Shown one piece after another: positions 11,370 to 22,160 of a stretch of DNA of 64,000 bases (position 1 is the first letter of the stretch; each line of letters starts with the position of its first letter). The position numbers were made by a program, and so were the translations under genes. Below the pieces are notes generated by a model. It saw only the letters and a program-made list of their open reading frames with translations, was not told the DNA's origin and did not search any database. Source of the DNA: Sabellastarte sp. h YS-2021 (lineage: Eukaryota > Annelida > Polychaeta > Sabellida > Sabellidae); assembly GCA_964017235.1 (NCBI GenBank), contig OZ024938.1, positions 57,713,816 to 57,777,815 on the forward strand. The letters are read 5' to 3'.

Positions 11370-11460
11370 ACACAGAAAATATATCACTTATGAAGGTGAA
11401 CAATATACTGCTCATGCTACCCATTCATAAAATGTTGTCATTTTAATTGGTGATATGTTT
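11370..11460 (+). repeat. Interspersed repeat shared with 63720-63825
   Basis: 'cattagacatacacagaaaa' then tatatcactta, 'gctcatgctacccattc' and 'atgttgtcattttaattgg' run parallel to the end of the window, where 'cattagacatatataaaaaa', 'actcttgctacacattc' and 'atgacattatcatcttcatt' occur in the same order. The family is unassigned. Confidence 0.5.
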
Positions 11461-11639
11461 TGTTTGTATGTGTCATTTGAGAAGTTTTTCTATTATGAGG
11501 CCATAGTAAGGCTAACTTTATTCCGTTCAGTGCAGCATGAAATGTTCTCAAAGACAAAACTAGGTTGCCTCTTTGAAATGTCTTGTTATATTTAATCTAA
11601 TATACACTCTGCAGGTGCAATATTTTTGCCTCAGGGGTG

Positions 11640-12065
11640 AATTCAGTGTGCTAAATTAACAAAAGATTTAACTAAAGGGGGTAGCCAAGGGATGTTCTAG
11701 GTTAGTAATTCTGGGGTGTAGGTGTGCAAGTTTAGGAAAAAAGACCCATTTTGAAGGGATAAATGGACCAGTCCAGTTTAGGATGGGAGGAGAATGTCTA
11801 CACTTCTTTTAATCATGCCAAGTGTCTAAAGAACATGTTTTTGCTGGGGATACCTTAATGAATCTGGTGGGAGGCTTGATCCAAATACGCGAGTCGTAGG
11901 ATATTTCTTAAAGAATATAACTGAGCGGCTACTTCTTGTGTGGGGAGGAACAGAATTCCACAAATTTGGTCCATAATGCCTGAAGGAGTTGGAAAAATAT
12001 TAGTGTAATAATAAACCCTTTGGTCATACAAGGGGGCCTGAAGGAACTTACATTTTGGGCAGCTA
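11640..12065 (-). mobile_element. CR1/L2-type LINE 3'-end remnant
   Basis: Minus-strand translation of about 11880-11990 gives FRHYGPNLWNSVPPHTRSSR followed by SVIFFKKYPTTRVF. This fits the C-terminal signature of CR1/L2-group reverse transcriptases (aP.LWNsLP..iR....l..FK..LKt.LF). The rest is diverged. It is 5'-truncated and non-functional. Confidence 0.6.
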
Positions 12066-12477
12066 TGTTTGGTAGGTTTTAAATGAAGTGCAACAAAGTC
12101 TTACAAGTACTTTTTCATTTGGTTGTCTAACTATGATGATTTTATTTTCAAACATGCAATAATTGATCTTTTAGTAGCTCACATTATTATCTTTCATATA
12201 TGAGCAACAACAACGGGATGAAATGTGAACTCAATGAAGAACGTTTAGCTTATAACTGTAAATGCATCAACAAACAGAGTTAAGCACACAGAAACACTAA
12301 ACAAAGGGGGGGGGGGGGGCTGCCCTTTTCCATCATTCATTGAAGTAATCCAGCTGATCTGCTTTTCTGTTCTACAAATTTCAAATGACATTTAGTGTGT
12401 GATAGGAATTGTGTCAGTTTGTTTTTCAAACTGTACAGTGGAAACTGTGCATTTGCATAAGACTGTTATTTCTTATT
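12066..12477. other. No recognised feature; one G run
   Basis: Contains a 14-base G run (12306-12319). No other supported feature. Confidence 0.45.
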
Positions 12478-12695
12478 TAGTGTTTTACATCAAGCCTAGT
12501 ACTTTTGTATTGGTTACATGGTGACATGTTGTTGGAAAGGTGGAGGAAACTAGTACAAACAGTTGGTCCAGATTCTATACCGTAAATAGCCACCCAATGA
12601 CAAGCAAGTACCAGTTTTTCCAACTTGAAGTAAGGAAGGGATACTAACTCCAATAACAGTGGTTGGATGCAAGTGTGTTACCACTGTTGCAAAAA
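12478..12695 (-). mobile_element. SINE-A, old degenerate copy
   Basis: The plus strand shows the antisense order gtgttttacatc, 'gtggaggaaactagtacaaa', 'cagttggtccagattctata', 'aagtaccagtttttcc' and 'gcaagtgtgttaccactgtt'. These are the tail, core, box B side and A-box side of SINE-A with about 20% changes. Target duplications are not visible. Confidence 0.65.
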
Positions 12696-12964
12696 TGGCT
12701 ATAAGTAAAGTAAGGAACACTTATGATAATCATATTTATTTTCTTTGCTGCTGAGGGATTAAATATTGCCATATATACAGAGTTTGTCATTAGACCATTT
12801 CATTGTTTTATTGGTACATATGATTTTAAGTTGATTTCTACGTTTGAATGTCCATTAGCAATTGGTAAAGTCAGGGACAAACACTTAAAATATAAATAAT
12901 AATTTTTAGTTTATTTTCAAGAAATCTCCAGATGAATGTGAACAACAAACATGAAACCCACAAC

Positions 12965-13138
12965 AGTATTTGAGGTCCCCAGTGGACTGGTGGTCAGCAA
13001 GTTTGGAATCTAATCACATGCTTTCGCATCTGTATGAGTTTGACAATGCTGGAGGTCTGTCCCAATATGTGACAGGTTGTTGAATATGAACCTGGCTGTT
13101 GAACAGGACGTAAGACCCTAACTGTAACTAAAGGTGTT
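12965..13138 (+). mobile_element. SINE-B, moderately diverged
   Basis: Head 'ccagtggactggtggtcagc' and body 'ggaggtctgtcccaatatg', then 'aacctggctgttgaacagg' and the tail acgtaagaccctaac. All are in SINE-B order. The B-box (gtatgagtttgacaat) is eroded. It abuts the LINE fragment that starts at about 13139. Confidence 0.8.
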
Positions 13139-14048
13139 AATCAGGCAATTATCATGTTTGCAAATAAATTAAAACTTAACCCAGACAAAACCGAGTTCAT
13201 TCTCATAGGCTCCCGAAAAAATCGTAACCAGCTCCTCCCTCACTTCCCACCAGCACAAGGTGTCAGGAACCTCGGAGTGGTGTTCGACTCTAATTTCACT
13301 TTCTCAAACCACGTGTCACAGGTCATTAAGTCCACTCGAGTACAAGCGAGAGACCTCTACAGAATTCGTCCCCTTCTAGACCTGAATACATCAGTGCTCT
13401 TAGCAAATGCTTTGGTGAGCAGCAGGCTGGACTACTGCAATTCACTCTTCTTATCGCTCACTGATTTTGAGTTAAGGAGATTGCAGCTAGCCTAAAACTC
13501 ACTCTGCAGGGTTGTCACCCGTTCCTCTAAATTCTCTCACATTACCCCTCAACTAAAAAAACTCCACTGGCTACCAGTTAGATACAGGGTACAATTTAAA
13601 ATTGGTCTTATTACATACAAAATTCTCACCCAGGGTCAACCAGTTTACCTAAGAGATTTAATCCACCCCTACACCTCCTTTAGAAATACAAGGCGAAGTA
13701 CCCCCAAACTCAAGTTCCTTCAAACCCCCACTTTTGAGTTCACAAATCAATTAAACACTTTTCTAATTCCTTCAGTCACTATGCCCCTGCCCTTTGGAAC
13801 TCTTTCCCTCTCCATGTAAGAAATAGTCCCTCTGTTGCATCTTTTAGGAAGCACCTCAAACTCACCTCTTCAGCTCTAGCTTCCCAACTTAGTCTTCCTT
13901 TCCTTCCGGTCACTCCCACAATCCTGGATTACTGACCTTGAACGCCCGTCGACTTCCATATGATAATGATTTTGTTTAATTAGCGCACTCAGTTCCTCAT
14001 TGTGGGGAAGATATTGTGCTTGCAAAGCAGTAGATTAGATTAGATTGT
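13139..14048 (+). mobile_element. CR1/L2-type LINE, 5'-truncated, C-terminal RT and 3' UTR
   Basis: It starts inside the reverse transcriptase at NKLKLNPDKTEFILIGSR (about 13160). The frame runs through VRNLGVVFDSNFTFSNHV and SSRLDYCNSLF to a stop after RRLQLA. It then resumes in other frames as ITPQLKKLHWLPVRYRVQFK, a proline-rich tail, and a final stretch matching the LINE C-terminus. The catalytic palm is absent. The 3' end carries a short GATTA repeat tail (tagattagattagattg, about 14032-14048), as CR1/L2 elements end in short tandem repeats. Frameshifts and stops make it dead. Confidence 0.88.
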
Positions 14049-14049
14049 T

Positions 14050-14170
14050 ACCTAGTGGTTAAGGAAAGTTCGGGCATCAAATGACAGGCTGTCACTACTG
14101 TGTGGGTTAGACTCCAGCAAATGACAATACTGAGGGCCTGTCACAATAAAACCCTAACTTTGACTTACAA
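14050..14170 (+). mobile_element. SINE-B, diverged and lacking part of the head
   Basis: 'acctagtggttaaggaaag', 'aggctgtcactactgtgtgg' and 'ctgagggcctgtcacaataa' precede accctaactttgacttac, matching the SINE-B head, body and 'aactttgactttg' tail. It begins directly after the GATTA tail of the LINE. Confidence 0.72.
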
Positions 14171-14394
14171 CAGTACATAAAATTCACCAGTGATGAATCC
14201 CTAATTTTTACTCTGTGACCTGTGGAAAATGCTTTACAAATTTGTGGTTTTTGTTAATGCATTAAGCCTGTTATTCAAATTGATGCAAATGGTTTTGCCT
14301 TGCTTCTAAAAGATGCCTCACAATGTCTAATTTTACAAATTTTTAAGCACAAGTTCTAGCAAGACTCCCACTTCTAGAAATTACTTTTTTCATT

Positions 14395-14530
14395 TTTTTT
14401 GTCACCAGACTTTCATGAATTGTGGCGTAGCATGATGAGTATCAGTCTCATCACTGAAGTTAAGCAGCAGTGGGCTATGTTATTACTTTGGATGGGTGAC
14501 TGTCTGACTTTTAGGCCAGTCATGGGATGT
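14395..14530 (+). mobile_element. SINE-5S, head-containing part
   Basis: 'accagactttcatgaattgt' leads to 'cactgaagttaagcagcagt', gggctatgtta and tactttggatgggtgac, the 5S-like box A to box C region. After box C it diverges into 'tctgacttttaggccagtca' rather than the usual body. Confidence 0.82.
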
Positions 14531-14555
14531 ATATGACTTTTTGAATTTGTTTTTG

Positions 14556-14655
14556 TTTTCACCAGACTTTCATAAATTCTAGTGCACCACTTGTGTCTCT
14601 GATAGTTTGTGCCACTTATAGACTGTAACACCTTTTTGGACTTGTTTTTACACAC
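14556..14655 (+). mobile_element. SINE-5S, second partial copy lacking the 5S boxes
   Basis: The 5' phrase 'caccagactttcataaattc' repeats the start of the copy 150 bp upstream. It then jumps straight to the body 'agtgcaccacttgtgtctct' and gatagtttgtgcc. The box A to box C segment is deleted. The two pieces may be one rearranged element or two insertions. Confidence 0.7.
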
Positions 14656-15249
14656 ATTTGCAGCTAGATAAGATGCATTAATAATGAATAAAGAGTAACA
14701 TAACTCCATATTTACCATAAGAATGCAGAAAAGTATAGTAGTACACTCTGTGGTACCAGTAAATATACAACCACTTTAATTTTTAACTTGCAATTGCTTT
14801 GATATTTCTGCTTAAATTTTAATACAACATTACGAGAAGAAGCTCTTGGGAATGCCTTTCTGATGGTCCAGTCACACCTTTATTTATGGTCATATCTCTA
14901 CATATTTGTTATGACCTTGTCCTTATATGACTCCAAAAGATATCCTCGTCCTCGTGTGCGGATAGTAAATATTGAAAACAGAATGAGCGGCCCTGACTAT
15001 CCATCCTCACCTCACTCACCCCATTAGCTTGTATAACTTCTGTAACAGCTCCTGATTGTTTACAGGAGTTTTTAAACACATTTCAGAAAAGTGGTCCCAC
15101 ATGCACAAAACATTTTCTTAGTTGTGTCACACAGCATCGAGGATGTCCAACCTAAATATAAAAGCAGGTGGACGCACAACCTAAAATAGACGAGGCCGTT
15201 ATATCTTATGCCAGAAATAAGGAAAGGTGTGAACTAGGCATAATGGTGT
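14656..15249. other. No recognised feature
   Basis: AT-rich stretch with no supported signal. Confidence 0.45.
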
Positions 15250-15300
15250 ATGCAACATATTTGTAGTTTACATGGTTACTGAGATATTAATGCAAAAATA
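15250..15300 (+). repeat. Q-family repeat fragment
   Basis: 'caacatatttgtagtttaca' and 'atattaatgcaaaaatag' parallel 'gacatatttgtagcttacat' at about 50492 and 'aacatatttgtagcttacat' at about 16371. Confidence 0.4.
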
Positions 15301-15351
15301 GAATACGTGTTCAGCATAATTAATCCTGAATTTCTTATGATTAAATTATAC

Positions 15352-15455
15352 TGTAAACTAATGGATGACACTCTCGCTTAGGAATACAGAGGACGTGGGT
15401 TACAGCAGATACATAGAAGTTGAGATGACTATTCAAGATGACAGTCTTTTGTAAT
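15352..15455 (+). mobile_element. SINE-C head fragment
   Basis: 'ggatgacactctcgcttagg', aatacagaggacgtgggtt and 'gatgactattcaagatgac' match the head and proximal body of SINE-C at 3383-3679 (its minus-strand reading 'aacacactcgcctaggaaca', cagacgacgtggttt). The body beyond that is lost. Confidence 0.5.
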
Positions 15456-16359
15456 AGGTTTCTATCTCCAGTTTTGTTTTGGTTGCAAAATGCCCTCATT
15501 CATATACAGCAGTTCATTATGCCTCCATGAAGATCAAGAGCAAATCAAAGCAATTTAGTTAAAAACGGATTCCAGCATTAAAAAATTAAATTAGTAATGG
15601 GACATAACTTAGAAGTTTTATTGTTTCATTCGATTTACCAATAACTGCATCTGTTTTACTTGCTTATCATGTGTCATACGTTTAAGTTGAATCCAACTAA
15701 ATACTTAATAAATGAAAAGGTTAAACTTTACAATATCTATACTGATGTATTTTCAGTTCCTCGAGCCCCAGAAATTGGACAACTCTGAATGACCCCAAGG
15801 GTCAAAAGGTCAAACAAGCAATGCGGGTTAAGATATTTATTCACTAATAATGCAATACTGCTTTTATTTACAGTCCATGGAATTAAATTAAAACATAAGG
15901 TCACATTAAAGAAGGCAAAGTAAAGGTAACCTTAAAGAAAGTAGGTGAAACCCTGGAGAATTTTGAAGAGAATATAAATATGCATTTTGTGTCTTGCATA
16001 AAACTTGTCATAAATAAGACATTTAATAATTAACTAATACTAGAAGATATATTTCCTGAAGGGTTGTGTTGTCAAAAGGGAAACTTTCCAATAATATTTA
16101 CAAAACATATCACATGTGACGATGGCAATATAACAAGAATTTGCATTTGTTCAATGAGGGAGGTTTTACTGTTCCCTTACACTTACTTGCTTCAATAATA
16201 TTACCTAAAATAAGTTCATATTTATGAAAATATTACACAAAATTGGCTGTGAAACGTATCCATATTGAGTGGCATTAAACTTCCTCCGCCATTTCTTCAT
16301 AGTTTATAAAGCAATAAAAATATGAGACACTCTGTAAAATACGTAAAATACGTTTCTGA
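15456..16359. other. No recognised feature
   Basis: AT-rich. No supported signal. Confidence 0.45.
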
Positions 16360-16440
16360 CAATCTACATAACATATTTGTAGCTTACATAATTAATGAAC
16401 TATCTATGAAAAACCAGCACTTGTTTACCCATATGTAACA
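16360..16440 (+). repeat. Q-family repeat
   Basis: 'catatttgtagcttacataa' ttaatgaa is identical over more than 25 bases to the stretch at about 50494, and both continue with 'cacttgtttaccca'/'cacttgtttatacat'. No terminal structure was identified. Confidence 0.55.
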
Positions 16441-18680
16441 CTAATTATCCATGATAAGGAGAGATGGGAATATAAACAGATTACCTGGTTTGTATGTTTG
16501 TATAATAAAATCCTGAGTTGATGATGGTGTGGTCTGTAGGTCTATATGTCTGTTCGCCTGTATTGTGGATAATTAAGTCCTATGTTGATGATTTTATAAC
16601 AATCAATCTTCTACCTCAGCGACAAATATATAGATTTGATTGGCTAGCCCGAGGTCAAATGACCTTTAGAAATACAGGTATTAGTCAGAAGGGCAGCTGT
16701 CACAGATCAGAGGGTGTAAGACCGTTAAGCCATATATAGGTCAAAATTTATTATGTAACCTTTGTAAATATTATGCAATTAACATAACTGGTGGCAAAGA
16801 TCTGGTTCTATGGTAAAAAGCATTCTATATTGCAAGGTGGGATTTACGTGCCAAATAGGTCAGGGGTTATTATTTGTACCTACATGGATGGAGATTTTTT
16901 GGAAGGTTGTAGCTTATCTAGGTCAAGAGTGGGTAATATACCTCTTGGTGTCATAAACATACTCATGTGTCACCCGTAACCATGTTAAAACATAAAACAC
17001 CCTGACTACAAAATAACAAATTACTTATTACAGTACCCTGGACAGAAGTACTCACTTGTAAAGGTTTAAAACATGCTTTAAAATGTAATGCCGTTACAAC
17101 TGAAAACTTAAACCCCTGTTTCACTATGCTGATCCACCTCCCCAATTAGGTTGCGATCTAGCCATGCAATAGCATTCTAGAGGTTGATCCTTTTATTTGA
17201 TAGGTTTATAAACTATAACATACCATTCTAGACCAATGGTTAAACTTTGTAAATTTCAGAAGCGAATTGTGTCTGTATCACGTATGCTTGTTAAGTCAAT
17301 TTTTGACCTTAACTGTGTCACAGCAATAGTATAGGCCTTTGTAAGGATCAAATACTCATTTTTCAAAGAGGATTCAGATGATTTGAGAATCCATTGGAAA
17401 GATACCATAACAAATTGCCAATTCGTTCAGAAAGTTATCTTTTTATTGGTCATAAAATCTAGCCCTCTTCACCCCTGGATCAGGAGCTACAGTCTCGAAT
17501 AGTAGCCAAATTCCAGCTTTTTCCAATTGTGCACAAGGTTTACAATTGGACCGGCATAGTGGAACAGCCATCTTAGCCATACAACCAACAAGATTAACTT
17601 CTGTACTGTACTATCTGGGATGGCCATGAGGCAAGCTCATGGGAGTGGAACTAGATTGTGGACTATAACACTAAATTAGAAAATTGTAAATACTTGAGAA
17701 GGCATCCATATATGGCTGTGATATCTCCCATTATTAGTTCAGTCTTGATTACACTGTTATATTTTCTTAAGTATATTCTATATTTAGTCAATTGAGATCA
17801 AATTCAGACATACGTTTGTCTATGGGTTATTTTCACAGGGTTATAAATTATGCCAAGACAAACACAAGGTTTCCTCCTTTATGTGAATAATTCAACAACT
17901 TCAATCATCCTTCTGTAAATCTATGGCTTAATAGATCACTAATCGTGAGTAACGAACTTGATTTGGTTCTCGAGAGGTATTGTATATAGACAGTTTATCA
18001 ATGCATAAATGGTGTATGGTTTATCTGTCTTGCTATAGCTTGATAAAGACAGAGTCACACAACAAAGAATGGTTGACAAATATAGCATTTGATTACTTGG
18101 TTATCATCCTGAGTCTGGTTGATGGCAATATGTAATAGTTACAAAAATTCTGCTTTGATATTGATCTTTGTACATAATATTTTACACAACAGACCTATTC
18201 CTATAGGGTGAAAATTGTGATGGAGTGATTGGTTATCAGTAAGATCATGCATAAAGGATATAACCTGACCTAAACCACTATTGCTGTGGACCGCTTTTCT
18301 ATAGAGAAGCCCTTCAAAGGGTTTATTGCATGCATTCCTTTAGGAAGTAATGCAAAGCAGGAATTACAATTATAAGTTATAAATGCTCTGGTCAAAACGA
18401 GCGCCGAATGCATAAAAGTGCACAACCATGAGGTATTCATTGCTATTATAAAGGTTTGATATAATTTTACTAACAATTTTGTAAATAAACCATGACACAT
18501 GACACAAGCGTTGTAATTTTATCTGTTTCATTAATTGAAGTGAGACTTGTAACACTTAATTGCTACTGGAATTGAGTGATGTTTTGCAGACAACATATCT
18601 GGTTTCTTCTGGTTACTAAGTGAATGTTCACAGTGTTCCATTCAACAGTCGCAACAGCGTGCCTTCATTGCCCTACTTGG
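16441..18680. other. No recognised feature
   Basis: About 2.2 kb of AT-rich DNA. Short frames at 16518-16739, 16791-16979 and 18270-18555 carry no motif. No SINE, LINE or tandem array is recognised. Confidence 0.45.
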
Positions 18681-18681
18681 G

Positions 18682-18830
18682 GGCCATGGTGGCACAGTGG
18701 TGACAAGCTTGTCTCCCAACCCAGACCTTATGTGGGAAGGTTGTTAGTTGCTTACCAATGATCAGCAGTTTACAGTACAGAACCTTGACCAACTGTATTT
18801 ACTGGTTTCCTCTCTACAGAAATTGCACAT
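18682..18830 (+). mobile_element. SINE-A, 3'-truncated
   Basis: 'gggccatggtggcacagtgg' starts the tRNA-like head with its A-box. It continues with the core 'ggttgttagttgcttaccaa', 'cagcagtttacagtacagaa' and 'accaactgtatttactggt', then stops at ttcctctctacag. The tail is missing and LINE sequence begins right after. The B-box region is shortened (about 30 bp deleted between cccaacc and ccttatgtggg). Confidence 0.82.
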
Positions 18831-18839
18831 GAAAGTGTG

Positions 18840-19490
18840 TTCCTTTAGAAAAGAAGCCACCTTCTTTCAGCTCTGCTCAGTTAGTGTCCGAAAGAGAAGT
18901 CCTTAAGTTTATTAAGGAATTCCCAGCAAAACATGCCCTTTAGACCCTTGGCCCACATTCATGGTTAAAAGATGTATAGACATTCTCCTTTCATCACTAA
19001 CTAAACTGGTCAATTTATCTCTTCAAATTGGTGTTTTTCCAAAACTGCCATAGTAACACCTCCTCTTATCGAGAAGAAGAACCTCAAGAATTATGAGCCA
19101 GTTTAGAGGCTAAGGTTTCTGTCAAAGTTGGTGGAGCGTATAGTTGCTGCTCAAATAAGGTCTCACATTGACTCAAGTGATCTTAGAAACACTTTTCAGT
19201 CAGCTCACAAAGCTGGACACTCAAAAATTTCAATGTTTTGTATTCAGAATGAGACACACTTGTCGTTGTCCACAGGTATGCCCACGGCCCTGGTCCTCCT
19301 TGACTTGTTGGCTGTCTTTGACACAATTGACCATGACACACTCCTCGCCTGCCTTTGCTGGAACTGTCATAATGTGGTTTACAACATATCTCCTGGATCG
19401 TTTTCAATCTGTCAATATTGGCTCTTCGACCTCTCAATGTTTCAAACTAACTTTTGGTGTACCTCACGGCTCTGTTCTTGGTCGTTTGTT
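18840..19490 (+). mobile_element. CR1/L2-type LINE reverse-transcriptase fragment, copy 1
   Basis: Across shifted frames the RT N-terminal region can be followed: a VLKFIKEFPAKHAL-like stretch (about 18900), LVERIVAAQIRSHIDSSDLR (about 19125), then LVLLDLLAVFDTIDHDTLLA, the RT palm motif F-D-T-I-D-H. It ends near GSVLGR at about 19480, shortly before a second copy of the same region begins. Several stops and frameshifts. Without the YxDD box and C-terminus it cannot function. Confidence 0.85.
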
Positions 19491-20255
19491 GAAAGTTGGG
19501 GAAGTGTATAGTTGCTGCTCAAATAAGGTCTCGCACTTACTCGAATGATCTTGGAAACACTTTCCAGTCAGCCTCCAAAGCTGGACACTCAATGGAAACT
19601 GCCCTGTTGTGTATTCAAAATGAAATATACTTGTCATTGTCCAACGGTATGCCCACTGCCTTGGTCCTCCTTGACCTGTCGGCCACCTTTGACACCATTG
19701 ACCATGACACACTTCTCACCTGCCTGTCAACAAAGTTTGGTTTTACTGTGACTGTCTTAAGATGGTTTACAACATATCTCCTGGATCATTTTCAATCTGT
19801 CAGTATTGGCTCAGGGATCTCTCAATGTTTCAAACTATTTTTTGTACCTCAGGGCTCTGTTCTTGGTCCTTTGTTCTCCCTATACACTCACTTAGTTAGG
19901 TAATAGCAAAATATATGGGTGACAAGTACCGTTTTATGGGGATGATTTTCAGTTGTTCATCCATCTATCTCTTGGAAATTATGCAAACTCATTTCATCAG
20001 CTCAAGGCCTTTTTGAATGACATCCATGCTTGGGTGTTAGAGAATAAGCTCAAATTAAATCCGACCCCTCCAAAAAACAGAGTTTATAGTCTATGGTTCT
20101 ATAGATCAGTTTTAATGGCTCAAAGATTCCTTCCATGTGAACAGTTTAAGCAACTGTCTCTCCCCAACGGATGGTGTTCGTAATTTGGGTGTACTGTTTC
20201 ACTCTAAACTTGGTTTCTCAAATCATGTTAATTCTGTCATTAAATCCTGTTTTTC
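19491..20255 (+). mobile_element. CR1/L2-type LINE reverse-transcriptase fragment, copy 2
   Basis: It restarts at the same point as copy 1 (about 368 bp downstream): CIVAAQIRSRTYSNDLGNTF, then VLLDLSATFDTIDHDTLLTC and QGSVLGPLF. It goes further than copy 1, through FYGDDFQLFIHLS (about 19933, the catalytic YxDD region with Gly for the usual Ala) and ENKLKLNP. It ends near a decayed 'VNSVIKSCF' at 20255. It is interrupted by frameshifts. The two copies differ at roughly one base in eight. Confidence 0.87.
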
Positions 20256-20299
20256 AAGCACATGGACACCTGATACCCGATACCTACGCCCATATAACT

Positions 20300-20368
20300 A
20301 CCTGTTATGATATTACCTTAGTGTTGTAAGCGATGTAAAACCCCAAATAAATCAATAAAAATAATCAC
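20300..20368 (+). mobile_element. SINE-A 3' tail fragment
   Basis: 'actacctgttatgatattac', gtgttgtaagcgatgtaaaacccc and aaataaatcaataaaa correspond to the last 60 bases of SINE-A. The head and core are absent. It lies between the LINE fragment and a full-length SINE-A. Confidence 0.65.
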
Positions 20369-20388
20369 CCTAGTTCTTTATTGCTGCA

Positions 20389-20638
20389 GTGGGGCCATGG
20401 TGGCAGTGTGGTAACACTCTCGCCTCCCACCTCTGAGGCTGGGGTTCGATTTCTGGCACAGCCTCAAGTGGGAAAGCTGGTAGTTGCTTGCCGTTGGTCA
20501 GCAGTTTACAGTACAGAACCCTGAAGAACTGTATGTACTGGTTTCCTCTGCCCTTCCAACTACCCATTGTGATATGACCTGTACAGTGTTGAAAACGGTG
20601 TAAAACCCCAAATAAATAAAATAAATAAATAAATAAAA
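20389..20638 (+). mobile_element. SINE-A, full-length reference copy with 14-bp target-site duplication
   Basis: This is the cleanest plus-strand copy. The tRNA-like head is 'ggggccatggtggcagtgtg' gtaac, with a B-box-like 'ggggttcgatttctgg'. The core 'gtcagcagtttacagtacag' is followed by 'aactgtatgtactggtttcc', and the tail is 'gttgaaaacggtgtaaaacc' ccaaataaataaa with aaat repeats. The 14-bp duplication tctttattgctgca flanks it at 20375-20388 and 20639-20652. Length is about 250 bp, usual for a tRNA-headed SINE. It encodes no protein. Confidence 0.95.
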
Positions 20639-20652
20639 TCTTTATTGCTGCA

Positions 20653-21629
20653 ACTTCTGCATTGTCGGGTATCAGATTTCTTTATGATATGCACGTTACT
20701 CTCAGTGGATATTTTTTCATGTTTTATTTGATTTTTTTAAATATATCAGGACCTTCTTAAATTACTTTTTTTAAGCAATGTATAAAATAAATGTACAATA
20801 AGTTACTGTATAAAGTGTAGTGCTTTGATATTTAAGATAAAGTCCATAGAGTCATCACTGAATCACTTTGTAAAGATACAATGCGTAAATGCTGTTAAGC
20901 ATTGACAACATTTTCATGTATCAGCTATTAGTTGTTCTGCAATAAGTTCATTTTTTTTCTGTACTTTCGTATCCTATATTAGCCCCAGGGGTTCGCCAAG
21001 ATGTGAAAACAAATCGGCTAAATATTTATAGAATATCCTGGTGCCATGCGAGGGATTGCAACAAAAATTGACAAATTTATACTCTGCAGCAAATGCTCTT
21101 GTTTACATCCTGTGAGTAGGGGGTGGGCAGCATCCTTTCTGATTAAAAGAGTTGATTTTATAGTAAATGGCTTACATCCTCTGAGAACAAAGAAATTAAC
21201 ACTCCTAAACTCATGCCAAAGAGGTTCTTATTGACTTTTTTCCTTGGGATAATATATTCAATTTACAAGACTGTCTTGCAAATCACATAAGCTCTGGATA
21301 GATTTATTTATTTTTTGTTTACAATAATTGGTCATCGCTTTAAACTACATTTTATGTGGTTTAACACCTTACTATGTAATGCCTATACTTAGTAAGCTAG
21401 GTGACACTTTCTGGACTTTGTAGTGTTACCATGTAGTGTTCATTCATTCATTCATTCATTCATACACTTATTCATGCACTCACTGACTCTTTTCATTGGA
21501 TTTCATGAATTAAAAGAAGTGTTGGGGAATAAGTGTAAAATACCCTTTATGAAGCATTTTATGGACTTTTACGGTAATTTTTCTGTTATTAATTTTGATG
21601 GAATTTAGAAACATTATTATTGTTATTAT
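20653..21629. other. No recognised feature; one (attc)n microsatellite
   Basis: AT-rich, with an imperfect (ttca)n run at 21440-21462. Nothing else is supported. Confidence 0.45.
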
Positions 21630-22160
21630 TATTATTATACATAGATATAGCACTTATTAAGTGGTTTACAGTAGGAAAAAGTAGTATAATTCATAAATAA
21701 ATCTGATTAAAAATGTAGAGCAAAATATTACAAAGGAATAATGATATGACTAAATATTACGAAATATCATGAAGATAAAAGAAATAGGTAAAACTAATTC
21801 TAAAAAGAACAGTCTTGGGGTGCTTCTTGAAACAAGGCAAGGAATCACAGTTCGCAATGAATGATGGCAGTTTGTTATACGAGAAGGGTCCGGTTTTGTT
21901 CCGCAAGAAGGTCTGTCATTTTGAAAAACAGTCTGTTAATATTTTGTGTGTGATAGGTTATCAGTTAGTAGGTTGCCATCAGATGATCTGAGTGTTCTAC
22001 ACGGTGTGTATGCAAAAATGAGATGAGGTATGATAGGGCAGGTAGGGTAGGGCAGTTTGTCTAATAGAGTTAAATATGTGGACCAGAACTTCAGATTTAA
22101 TTATCTTACAATCAGAAGCCAATGAAATTAGAATAGATGAAATATGGTAGAATCTACGGC
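21630..22160 (-). mobile_element. CR1/L2-type LINE 3'-end remnant
   Basis: The minus strand reads FSYNKLPSFIANCDSLPCFK then KHPKTVLF at about 21820-21940. This is a decayed version of the aP.lWN.LP...R....l..FK..LKtyLF C-terminus of these LINEs. A 'taaaccacttaataagtgct' stretch then leads to an ATA-rich 3' tail (tataatAATAATAATAA on that strand). The upstream part is heavily diverged. Confidence 0.5.
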
